Shown here: piece by piece, positions 26,701 through 33,793 of the stretch | Numbering within the stretch: the stretch's first letter is position 1 | Layout: each line of letters opens with the position of its first letter | Source of the DNA: PMG-095 sp049324695 | Lineage (GTDB): Bacteria; Myxococcota_A; Polyangia; Polyangiales; Polyangiaceae | Direction of reading: 5' to 3' | Assembly (NCBI GenBank): GCA_049324695.1 | Contig: JBMOMJ010000005.1 | Location: 144,140 to 208,139, forward strand | Length of the DNA stretch: 64,000 nt | Program-made: the position numbers and the translations under genes | The notes under the pieces: generated by a model | Seen by the model: only the letters and a program-made list of their open reading frames with translations | Told to the model about the DNA's origin: nothing | Databases searched by the model: none

Positions 26701-29700
26701 AATGGCGCGCGCGTAGGTCTGGAACGCGTTCTGGTGATCTTGGAGGCTCTCCTCGTAGAGGCGCGCAATGCGATGCAGGAGCTCGACGGTCGCAAACGGG
26801 TCCTCATTGAAGCGGACCTGCACCTCGAGCACGCTGATCAGTCGGTGCCAGTCGCCACTCGCGTCGTAGACGGGCTCCAGCACGGAAGCCGCTGCGAGCG
26901 GGCTCTGCTCGCCACTCTTGATACCTTCCAACGCCACCAACGTCGGCTGGTGATCGGGCTGGATGTTCAAGATGTCGCGGTAGAGCTCGACCGCGCGATC
27001 CACGTCGCCGAGGCGCTTCTCGTAGAGCTCGGCGATGCGATACTGATAACTGACCGACTCGCTCGGATCCGCTGTGAGCTCAGCCTCGTGCTGCAGCACG
27101 CTGAGGAGCTCCTGCCAGTTGCCCGCCGTCTGATACAGCACGTCCAAGCGCCCGAGCGCCGTGAGGTCGTCGGGATCGAGCTCGAGCACCTTCTGATAGG
27201 TGTCGATGGCGCGCGGTACGTCGGTGAGCTCGCGTTCGTAGACGGCGCCCACCTGATAAAGGATGTGCTTCTTCTCTTCGGGATCGACGACCAGGTCGGC
27301 CTTCTTCGAGTACACCGAGAGCAGGTCCTCCCAGCGCGAAAGCCCGAGGTACAAATTGACGAGCGCATCGATGCTGCGCAAATCCTCAGCGTCGATGTCG
27401 AGCACCTTGAGGTAGACGGCAATCGCTTGCTCGGGGCGGTTCAACACCTCTTCCTCGAGCATCGCTGCTTGGAACAACGCGTCCTTGCGCGCGTCCACGT
27501 CTTCCAGAATCTCGGCGCGCCGCTGCAAAATCAGCGACATATCGGCGTAGCGCTCGGCGCCCTGGAACAGTGTCTGCAGCGATTCGGTCGCCGCCAGGTT
27601 GGTGGGATCGATGCTCAGTACGCGCCGATACAATTCGATGGCGCGGTCGAGATTGTGCACGTCGTGCTCGTAGACACGCGCCGCGGCAGAAAAGAGCGCG
27701 CTGCCGAGCTCCGGATCTCGCTGCGATGTCGCGAGATCTTCGAATACACGCGCGAGATCCGCGAAGCGACCCGTGGAACGTGCGAGGCGATCCAACGCTT
27801 CCTGCGTGGTCTCACTGGCGGGATCGACAGCCAAGGCGCGCGCCATGGTGTCGAACGACGCATTCAGATCACCGGCCGCGTCTTCGTACAGGCTGGCAAT
27901 CTGATGCAGGAGCTCAACCTTGCGCTCTGGATCTTCGGCGCGGCTGACCTGCACTTCGTTGACACGGATGAGCTTGTGATAATCGCCCTGACTTCGATAC
28001 AGCGGCTCCAAGATCTCCGCGATCGCGAGCGAGTTGGCTTCGGTGGTTGCCAGCCGCTCGAGGGCGTTCAGCGCTTGCGCGTTCGTGGGATCGCGCTCCA
28101 GCACCTGCCGGTAGCCTTCGATGGCCGCATCTACCTCGCCCATGCGCTGCTCGCGCAGCGCCGCCAACCGCAACATCAGCCCGAGCTGAGCGTCATCGGT
28201 GGCAGCTAGGCCGAGCTGCGTCTCCAGGTTCTCTGCGAGCTCACTCCACAGCTCACGCCGCGTGAACAGCGCGTCGAGCGCGCCCAGCGCGACTTCGCTG
28301 GTCGGATCCAGCGCGAGCACCTCGCGATAAGCGGCGATCGCCTCGTCGGGCTGACCGAGCTTCTCCTCGTAGACCTGCGCCATCTGCGCGTAGAGCGCCT
28401 CACTCTCGTTCCCGTCTTGCGACAGGTCGATACGACGGCGGAACACACCGATCAGCTTTTCCCAGTGACCGGTGCGGCGATACAGCGCATCCATGGCCGC
28501 GAGCGCATCGGCGTCGGACGGATCCGCGGCCAGCACGCGCTCGTAGCTCTTGGCAGCCTGGTCCACTTTGCCGAGACGCTCTTCGATGACCGCTAGCCGC
28601 AGCCAGTAGAGCCGCGCGAGATCGGGATCGCTGAGCGCACCCGCCACGTCGCTGTAGATGCTGATGAGCTGATCCCAAGCCGACGCTTGCTCAGCGAATG
28701 CTTCGAGCTCATCGCGTGTATCCGCGAGCGTCGGATCTTCCTTCAGGGCGCGTGCTTGCGCTGCGATGGCGCGATCGAGCGCCCCGAGCTGGTTCGCCGC
28801 GATGCTCGCGACCTTGCGCAAGATCGTCACCTTGCGATCGCTGTCCTCGGCCGACTCCGCCAGAATCTCGAGCGCCGAGATGAGCTGGTTCCAGTCGCCA
28901 CGCGCTTCGTAAATGTTCTCGAGGATGCGCGCCGCTTCCCCACGCAAGCCTGGGCTCTTCAGCATGCGCTCGAGCGCGACGCGCGCGCCTTCGTGATCGG
29001 CGTCGATGAAGAGGATCTCGCGATAGTTGTCGAGCGCCCCGGCGTCGTCGCCGAGGTGCGCATGCAACGTCTCCGCTAGGCGATACTTGAGATCCGCAAG
29101 CACCTTTTCGTCGCTCTCAATCTCGATGCGACGACGCAGGATGTCCGCGTAGTGCTCCCAATCCTTGGTGGAAAGGTAGAGGCGGTCGAGAGCGGCCAGC
29201 GACACGTAGTCTGCCGGTGCGTCTTCCAGCACGGAGCTGTAGGTGTCGATCGCGTTGCGCGCGTCCGACAGCTGCTGCTCATACAGCCGCGCGATCTCGA
29301 AGAGAATGCGGCGTCGCTCTTCGGGATCGGTAGCGAGGTCGCGCTTCTTCTCGTAAACGTCGAGCAGGTCGCGCCAGCGCTCGGTGCGACGGTAGAGCCC
29401 TTCGAGGGCGCCCAGCGCGGTCTCGTTGTCGGGCTCGTTCTCGTAGACGGAGCGGTACTCGGCGAGCGCCTCGTCGACACGCCCCACCTCGTCCACCAGC
29501 ACACGACCCAAGCGTAGACGCAGCGCGTTCGCGGTGAACATGTCGGAGTGCGCCTCGGAGCGCACCACCGCCTCGCGATAAGCGCGCACGACTTCGTCCC
29601 AGCGGCCCGTGAGCTGAGCAACGCGCTCGACGTCGCCCTGGCTCTGCTCGTCGCCGGGCGCGATTTCGAACGCACCCAAGTAGCGCTCGAACGCCTTGGG

Positions 29701-32136
29701 CTTGTCGTTCATGCGCGTCTCGTAGAGAGCGGCGACCTCACGCAACAAACCCAGGCGCTCGTCAGGATCCGTCGAGTGCGAAAGCTTAACCTCGATCGCC
29801 GACGACAATCCTTTGGGATTGTTGGTGCTCGCGTAAATCGGGATCAGGCGCTCTGCAGCATCGCGATTGTTGGGCTCGAAGCTCAGCACCTTTTCGTAGG
29901 CGCGCGCCGCGCGATCGGACTTCCCCTTCTGGGTCATCCACAGCTCGGCGATCTTCATCAGCATGCCGATACGCTGCGCATCGGACGTGGCGCGGCTCTC
30001 GTTGCTCTCGAGCACGCGAATGAACTCGTCCCACTTGCCGCTCTCGGCGTAGAACACCTCGAGGTCGTCCCAGCGCCCGAGCGTTACGTAGCGCTTCTTC
30101 AACTGCTCTTGTGCGCGCCGATCATCCGGCTGCAACGTGAGCAACTGGCGATACGCTTCGACCGCGCGCTCCTCGTCCTTCAAGCGATCGCCCGCAACCT
30201 GCCCGAGCTTGTTCAAGAGCTCGACGCGTTGCGCGGTGTCGTACGTGACATTAGCGAGCTTCTCGAGAACGTCAGCGAGCTTGTTGTAATCACGCGCGCG
30301 ATCGTACAGCTGCGAGAGCGCGTTCAGCGCGTCGATGTCCTCTGCGTCGTTGTCCAGCACGACGCCCCAGAGGTCGATGCACACTTCGGGCTTCTTCACG
30401 CGCTCGACCGCCAGCATGGCGATGCGCTTGAACGCCGCCGCGCGATCGGGACCCGGCGACAACGACTCCGCTTCGCGCCGGCTCAGATCGATGAGCTTCT
30501 CCCAGTCGCGACGCTTCTCGTACATGTCGCGCAGGTAGTTGATTGCGACGCTGCTCGCCGGATTGACGTCGAGCACCTTCTCGTAGACCTTCACGGCCTC
30601 GGCCTGGTTCGCGAACTTGCTCACGTAGAGCTCGCCCGCTTGCAGGTAGAGCTGCTCGCGCTCGTCGGGATCGCCCACGGCGTCGCCCAGCGCAACCAAG
30701 GTCTTCACGTACTCGTGATGCCGCTTGGCAGCTTCCTGCTGACGCAGCTTTTCGCGCAACTCGCTGATGACCCGATCGTCCGCGGACGAATGAGCAGCGG
30801 CGGGAACACTTGCCGCCGCAACGGGTGCTGGAGCGGGTGCTGCAGCGACGGGCTCCGGAAGGGGAGCGGGAGCTGCCGCGGGAGCGGCCACTGCCGCGGC
30901 GGGCACAGGCGTCGGATCCGCAGACGTCACGGGCGGAGCCACCGGTGTGGCAGCTGGAGCTTGCGCTACTGCGGCCGGTTTCGGCGTCTCTGCTGCTGGC
31001 GCGGGTGCAGGAGTCGAGCCGGTAGGAGCCAACTTCTCGCCAATCTGCAACTCGAATGCAGCCAGGGCGGGATTGTTGGGTTCGACCTGCGCGAGGCGCT
31101 GGAAGAAGCGCTTCGCGAGCATCAAGTCGCCGCGTTCGCGCCAAGCCATGAGACCACCGAGCGCGAGCAAATACGCGCCCTGCGAACCGAGGCCGGAGCG
31201 ATCCGACAATTCATCCGCCATGCGGATCACGTGATCCCAATTGCCGGAACGAACGCCGAAGAAGTCGCGAATGAACGTGAACGCTTCCTCGCGTTGCGGC
31301 TCGAGCCGCAGTGCTTCTTCCAAGAACTGCGCCGCGAGCTCCGGGTTCTGATGGCGCAGCGCCCAGCGCGCACCGAAGTGATGCGCGAGTTCGGCACGCT
31401 GGTTCTCAGGCACGCTCTTCAGCACGCGACGTTGCGTCTCGACGATGGCGTCGGTGCGCTGCGCGTCGACCAAAAGCCCCTCGTACAGCGCCGCGATGCC
31501 TGCGTCCGTCGGATCCGCAGAGTACGCCTTCACCAGCAGCTCTTCGAGCTCGGTTGGCGCGAAGCGCCGAGCAATGCGCGCCGCGCGTACCAACAGTGCG
31601 CCGCGCGCTTTGGCGTCGCCAGTCTCGCTGCTCTGCCGCAACAACAGCGCAATGCGCTCTTGCCAATCGCTCGGCCCCGCCTCGACGTCGCGCAGCCGAT
31701 CGTTCACGTCGCCGGCAGTCGCGCCGTTGGCAGCTTTGGCGTACGCGTCACGGGCGCGATCGTAGTCGCCCATGTCGAACGCTACGTCACCAAGCTCGGC
31801 CGCGAGCCGCGCGCGCGTGTGTGGGTCCTGCGTGTTCTTCAGCTGCAGCTCGAGCAGCTTCTGAACCATGTTGAGCTTGCCGAGCTCCCAGTAGATCGCG
31901 CGCGCTTCACTGAGCGCGCCGACGAAGCTGGGGTTGAGCTTGTAGGCATCTTGGAAGTGCTTCAGCGCACGAACGCCCTGCAGCAGGTGCCTGTAGAGCA
32001 GGCGCCCGAGGCGAAGGTGATAGTCCGCTTTCTGGGCGGCATCCTCCGATGCTTGTACGCCCTGCTCCAGCGCCTCCACGACGCCGTTCCAATCGTGGTA
32101 GCCCTCTAGCTGCTTGAGTCGCTGCTCTAGATCCAT
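20749..32136 (-). CDS. gltI: Giant cytoplasmic TPR protein of the gliding machinery (GltI/AgmK)
   Basis: A 3795-residue protein, close in size to M. xanthus AgmK/GltI as I remember it. No signal peptide or membrane helix. Residues ~1-365 are TPRs. Residues ~370-455 are an Ala/Pro-rich linker. Residues ~460-3480 are continuous TPRs organised in a roughly 105-112-residue super-repeat whose core reads YRxVLxxDPxxxxAxxALxxLY, then W-x-x-L, then LYExxLxDxxxAI. The last ~300 residues are not TPR and look globular. GltI is known to be a cytoplasmic scaffold linking polarity regulators to the inner-membrane GltG/GltJ proteins. The ATG has a good GAGGGAG ribosome site. It is the last gene of the glt operon, about 360 bases after the TPR lipoprotein. 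Confidence 0.9.
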   Translation of the reverse strand: MDLEQRLKQLEGYHDWNGVVEALEQGVQASEDAAQKADYHLRLGRLLYRHLLQGVRALKHFQDAYKLNPSFVGALSEARAIYWELGKLNMVQKLLELQLKNTQDPHTRARLAAELGDVAFDMGDYDRARDAYAKAANGATAGDVNDRLRDVEAGPSDWQERIALLLRQSSETGDAKARGALLVRAARIARRFAPTELEELLVKAYSADPTDAGIAALYEGLLVDAQRTDAIVETQRRVLKSVPENQRAELAHHFGARWALRHQNPELAAQFLEEALRLEPQREEAFTFIRDFFGVRSGNWDHVIRMADELSDRSGLGSQGAYLLALGGLMAWRERGDLMLAKRFFQRLAQVEPNNPALAAFELQIGEKLAPTGSTPAPAPAAETPKPAAVAQAPAATPVAPPVTSADPTPVPAAAVAAPAAAPAPLPEPVAAAPAPAPVAAASVPAAAHSSADDRVISELREKLRQQEAAKRHHEYVKTLVALGDAVGDPDEREQLYLQAGELYVSKFANQAEAVKVYEKVLDVNPASSVAINYLRDMYEKRRDWEKLIDLSRREAESLSPGPDRAAAFKRIAMLAVERVKKPEVCIDLWGVVLDNDAEDIDALNALSQLYDRARDYNKLADVLEKLANVTYDTAQRVELLNKLGQVAGDRLKDEERAVEAYRQLLTLQPDDRRAQEQLKKRYVTLGRWDDLEVFYAESGKWDEFIRVLESNESRATSDAQRIGMLMKIAELWMTQKGKSDRAARAYEKVLSFEPNNRDAAERLIPIYASTNNPKGLSSAIEVKLSHSTDPDERLGLLREVAALYETRMNDKPKAFERYLGAFEIAPGDEQSQGDVERVAQLTGRWDEVVRAYREAVVRSEAHSDMFTANALRLRLGRVLVDEVGRVDEALAEYRSVYENEPDNETALGALEGLYRRTERWRDLLDVYEKKRDLATDPEERRRILFEIARLYEQQLSDARNAIDTYSSVLEDAPADYVSLAALDRLYLSTKDWEHYADILRRRIEIESDEKVLADLKYRLAETLHAHLGDDAGALDNYREILFIDADHEGARVALERMLKSPGLRGEAARILENIYEARGDWNQLISALEILAESAEDSDRKVTILRKVASIAANQLGALDRAIAAQARALKEDPTLADTRDELEAFAEQASAWDQLISIYSDVAGALSDPDLARLYWLRLAVIEERLGKVDQAAKSYERVLAADPSDADALAAMDALYRRTGHWEKLIGVFRRRIDLSQDGNESEALYAQMAQVYEEKLGQPDEAIAAYREVLALDPTSEVALGALDALFTRRELWSELAENLETQLGLAATDDAQLGLMLRLAALREQRMGEVDAAIEGYRQVLERDPTNAQALNALERLATTEANSLAIAEILEPLYRSQGDYHKLIRVNEVQVSRAEDPERKVELLHQIASLYEDAAGDLNASFDTMARALAVDPASETTQEALDRLARSTGRFADLARVFEDLATSQRDPELGSALFSAAARVYEHDVHNLDRAIELYRRVLSIDPTNLAATESLQTLFQGAERYADMSLILQRRAEILEDVDARKDALFQAAMLEEEVLNRPEQAIAVYLKVLDIDAEDLRSIDALVNLYLGLSRWEDLLSVYSKKADLVVDPEEKKHILYQVGAVYERELTDVPRAIDTYQKVLELDPDDLTALGRLDVLYQTAGNWQELLSVLQHEAELTADPSESVSYQYRIAELYEKRLGDVDRAVELYRDILNIQPDHQPTLVALEGIKSGEQSPLAAASVLEPVYDASGDWHRLISVLEVQVRFNEDPFATVELLHRIARLYEESLQDHQNAFQTYARAIQVDSQNEESLGAFERLAMMIERWPQVAELYDAELDKLAGEDDPARFIELGLRAAQVYEVQLENVDMAVARYRQVLAADPENQSAVRALDRLFTSTEKWADLAEVLSREAEIGQSPDEILEFKYRLGQVYQTRLGDLDRAIGAYREVLSAAPEHEDTLRALEALFESGVKQPEIAQILEPLYQASSEWEKLIRVREAELLHITDREERVAMYHRIAEDAEERLLDPVMAFDVHVRAIKESPLDERTGEEIERLAAMLDGGWEQLANAYADVLSQEGIEASTQAAIGKRLARVFEEELADVAKAEASYRYVLTVAPEEQDALSNLDRIYSSLEQWPELAEILEQRATSAQETHDKVDLYSRLGQVYEEKLNQVGNAIRAYRVIFDTLEPANEGAIQALGRIYEQTGNYVELDKVYQRELDNAVGDVQEAEIRAKMAHVAAERLGNIDAAVEGWKRVLDLRGEDPEALGALAGLYEQQGKWAELTDVLERHFDIAESDEDRVAVLTRRARLFAERLNRDDEALETWQRVLDIDFSNVTALRAIADVWRTRKDAQELVTALHATIDRAASVLDPAELTAVYRELGKTYGETLAQPFEAADAWQRLLEGEPSDFEAMAELEKIYRADERWVDVISVKMRRADALSEPAEKIRELLEVTEIWRKEVSDYDQATAAFNKVLEIEPTHQEAFEALERLHTAAGRWEQLVELYLNRLDSRESVAERNDLLRRIARVFDEKMSDKNQAFDALLNAFSEDYGDDETARYLELMAQATGRWGELMSTANAWLPEQTEDKKKIQLCLRISKWYGENLGHPEYAQPYYQQIMALDPNNVQVLRQMAAIHRQQGQWQKVGETLTRAYDVAVANEDRKVVLVELGELLEKNMGQLDQGITYYKRALEVDPLFLPGLSALERIYEERGQYSDLVQILASKVKALGDSDQVASYKLKAANLYETQLGDFERAGKVYREVLELDGGSLQALRGLERICERVNDWPDLVDVLERQLEVVETERERVEVLLKLAQIQEEHFLKPDLAAQRLEQAIEISPGEERAYVALARCYRRLKQWLDLINTYERHIVESVSTQTKAELYGQMAVIFADEVGDTDRAIDAYRNIVDLDDTNVPALEALSKLYEKQGDTAQAIESMTRVADLTTDGKQRVDMYYRIGKALDEKLGDRVSAQERFEMALDLDPSHLPSLAALRTIAIDESDWDRAARYLEQEQLNTQAPRARARLLVELGKLRDEMLSEHDLAIQAYELAIQCDEDCEEAALPLVEEYARTERWAQAEPLAEMLVRKSKNKDRTEQHTLYKLLGKVHAALGNYDKALKAYQTSNQLDLTDQESIRGVADVAFELRDWPTALTNYQKVLTSLAEEDTLARTDVYYRLGCIKREQGQARQAINNYEKALALISDHRPTLDALIGVYSKNNDWKQVAAYKRQILDSVTDPEERFRILNEIGEIWSEREKNPQKAIEALEEALDFKPRDHVLLHKLLQLYQAASDWQKMVSSLDQIAALEEKPELRARYLFTQAQIYRDKIQDVDRAVELFNEALDLNPGYLEAFERINKVLTQQKNWKALERSYRKMLHRVAGKGNAELEHTLWHQLGVIYRDRLQQTEPAIEAFRMAATTSPGQLLDSQILAELYEVSERWDEAIEEQRIILAADPLKVDAYRALYRLYLQKQSYDEAWCLAAAMVFLKKADPEENRFFEDYRPQGMLQVKGRLNNEMWMKHVFHEDENIHVSQIFAMIAPAALNAKIHQLQMQNKVPVLDKRFRQDPMTSTVTFAKTFGWASQVLGVQPPELYVRNDVPGAIVAVAANPRASVAGQTVLTGFSPPELTFMCGRHLAYYREEHYIRTLFPSQAELTIMLFAGVMLANPNTPMPQDMAAQIRGTAQELAKYMQPIHLDGLRAVVKRFLDDGAKANIKRWNQAVEISACRAGLIVAGDLDIPRKILAAEPQLPGDATPADKMKELLTYFVSEHYFEVRRALGITIATE

Positions 32137-32500
32137 GCTCCCTCGGGCAAGCTGAACACATGCGGACGGCGCCTACGAAGCGCGAGCGCCTCGTCCAAAC
32201 CAACCGATTTACAACATCGCGTCGGCGCCGGGGCGCTCGATTCCCCTCGCGCGCTCCCACTCTGCGACCAACATGGCCGTCCGACGCACTCGAAACCTTC
32301 GCGGCGGCGAAAAACACCACCTAGCGCACGCAGTCCACCTAGCGCGCGCAGTCGTAACACTCTGCTGCACGGGGATGCGGACGCCGGCGGGCGTCGCACC
32401 CCGTACCACCGTGACACTTGGAGTGGGCTCGTCGAGCGGATCCGCACGACTCTTCTTGGAGCTCTATTCGCGCGAATTACCGTCGACATCCCCAACTCGA
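32137..32500. other. Intergenic region between the TPR lipoprotein and gltI
   Basis: No gene is seen in this 364-base stretch. It holds the tandem 18-bp repeat, and its length would allow a separate promoter for gltI. At the left-gene boundary TCACTGG (32501) and CCAGTGA (32521) form a short inverted repeat around the stop codon. Confidence 0.5.
32317..32352. repeat. Two tandem 18-bp repeats upstream of gltI
   Basis: CCACCTAGCGCACGCAGT (32317-32334) is followed directly by a copy with one change (32335-32352). The two copies lie about 180-220 bases upstream of the gltI start codon and could be a regulator site. Confidence 0.6.
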
Positions 32501-33409
32501 TCACTGGCCCAGCTTTTGGACCAGTGACGAACTCTGCTCGCACTGCTCCTTGAACTTCTGAGCCTGAGCGCCGCGGCAAACCTTCTTCGTGAATTGATCG
32601 AGCAGGCGAACGGCCTTCTCTTTTTGAGGAGGATCCATGACGGCGTAAGTGCTGCCGAGCATGAACGCGAACTCGGGGTGCGAGTCGCCTGCGAACTGCT
32701 CCGCCTTCTCCATCGCCGAGAGCTGCCCAGCCTTGTCCTTCTTCTGCTGCGCAGTATTCGCGAGCAGCACGTACATGCTGTAGATCTTCGGGTTGTTCTT
32801 TTCGTTCGGCGGCACCAAACGCACGCCTTGCTGCAACACCTGCTCCGCCTCGTTCAGCTGGCGCAGCGTGAGATACAGCTCCGCTAGTGGCGGGTAGAAG
32901 AACGACTTGGTCGGATCGTGCTCGATCGCCTTGTGATAATTCTCTAGGGCGGCCTGCTCGTCGTTGGTCCACAAGTACGCTTCGGCCAACAAGTAGTAGC
33001 ACTCTGCGATGTTGGGATCCTTCTCGATGCACTTCTTGAGCGGCTCTTTCGATTGCTCGTACGCGTCGGGATTGCCGGCTTCCGCCTGGTAGTTCAGCGC
33101 CTCACCGCGCTTGTACCAGTAGGTGGCGAAGTCTGGCGCTACCTGCACTGCGCGAGAGAGGGTGGACGCCATCTTGTCCCAGTCCTCTTTCTTTTCGTAC
33201 GCCGCCGCAAGCTTCCACAAGATCCGGTGGTTGGTCGGAGCGAGCTGCACTGCTTGCTCGTACTTCTGGATGGCGCCCTCGACGTTGACCTTCACTGATT
33301 GATCACCTTCGTTCGCCAAGTTGATGGCCTCGATGTGATCGCGGCTGCAGGCAGCAGCCAGAAGGCCCACGGTGAGCACAGCAACGTTCTTCAGCTTCCA
33401 GAGATTCAT
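32501..33409 (-). CDS. TPR lipoprotein in the glt operon (gltH position)
   Basis: A 302-residue lipoprotein. The start is the ATG at 33409: MNLWKLKNVAVLTVGLLAAACSRD gives a signal with lipobox LAAC; the in-frame extension to 33784 is not credible. Six or so TPRs follow (AIQKYEQAVQLAPTNHRILWKLAAAYEKKEDWDKM; LAEAYLWTNDEQAALENYHKAIEHDP). There is no D at +2 of the lipobox (S follows C), favouring outer-membrane sorting. It occupies the place between gltG and gltI where M. xanthus has gltH, but GltH is reported as a beta-barrel and this is not, so I leave it unnamed. It probably acts in the periplasm as a TPR adaptor of the gliding complex. Confidence 0.85.
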   Translation of the reverse strand: MNLWKLKNVAVLTVGLLAAACSRDHIEAINLANEGDQSVKVNVEGAIQKYEQAVQLAPTNHRILWKLAAAYEKKEDWDKMASTLSRAVQVAPDFATYWYKRGEALNYQAEAGNPDAYEQSKEPLKKCIEKDPNIAECYYLLAEAYLWTNDEQAALENYHKAIEHDPTKSFFYPPLAELYLTLRQLNEAEQVLQQGVRLVPPNEKNNPKIYSMYVLLANTAQQKKDKAGQLSAMEKAEQFAGDSHPEFAFMLGSTYAVMDPPQKEKAVRLLDQFTKKVCRGAQAQKFKEQCEQSSSLVQKLGQ

Positions 33410-33793
33410 CGCAAGCTTTACCTCTCTCAACATCCCGAACGCAGGATCCTTTGGCACGCTCGACGGTTGATTGAAACGACGCTTCCCAACGCTCGAATCG
33501 ACGCCTTTGTCGTCCGAGCCAAAACGGCTTCTTATGCTGAAGCCCGCTCTAAAAGGGCCCTGAGCATAGGCGGACGCCGCCCTTGAAGTAAAGGTGGAAC
33601 TCGACGTTTGCAGCTTGCGCTCTGCGTGTTGCGACAACCGCGAGTCCACTACACAGCGCACGACGAAGCGGCAGCGTGCGCTCGACACCCACACGCGTCG
33701 CACACCCACAAAGCGCGATAGGCGCAAGCCGTAAAGCTCGCGCCCATCGAATTTCGCTGCGCAGGGCTGCGACGCCCAACGCACCGTGTCGGC
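33410..33793. other. Gene-free stretch between gltG and the TPR lipoprotein
   Basis: A 384-base gap within the operon. Its only open frame is an N-terminal extension of the lipoprotein ORF with Arg/Ser-rich, non-conserved composition. I see no clear hairpin or gene; it may hold an internal promoter. Confidence 0.4.

Noticed and set aside
29548..32109. 853-codon plus-strand ORF opposite gltI, and a 655-codon one at 26242-28209
   Set aside because: They are antisense shadows produced by high-GC codon bias in the TPR gene; Arg/His/Leu-rich with no domain, and the minus frame is clearly genuine.
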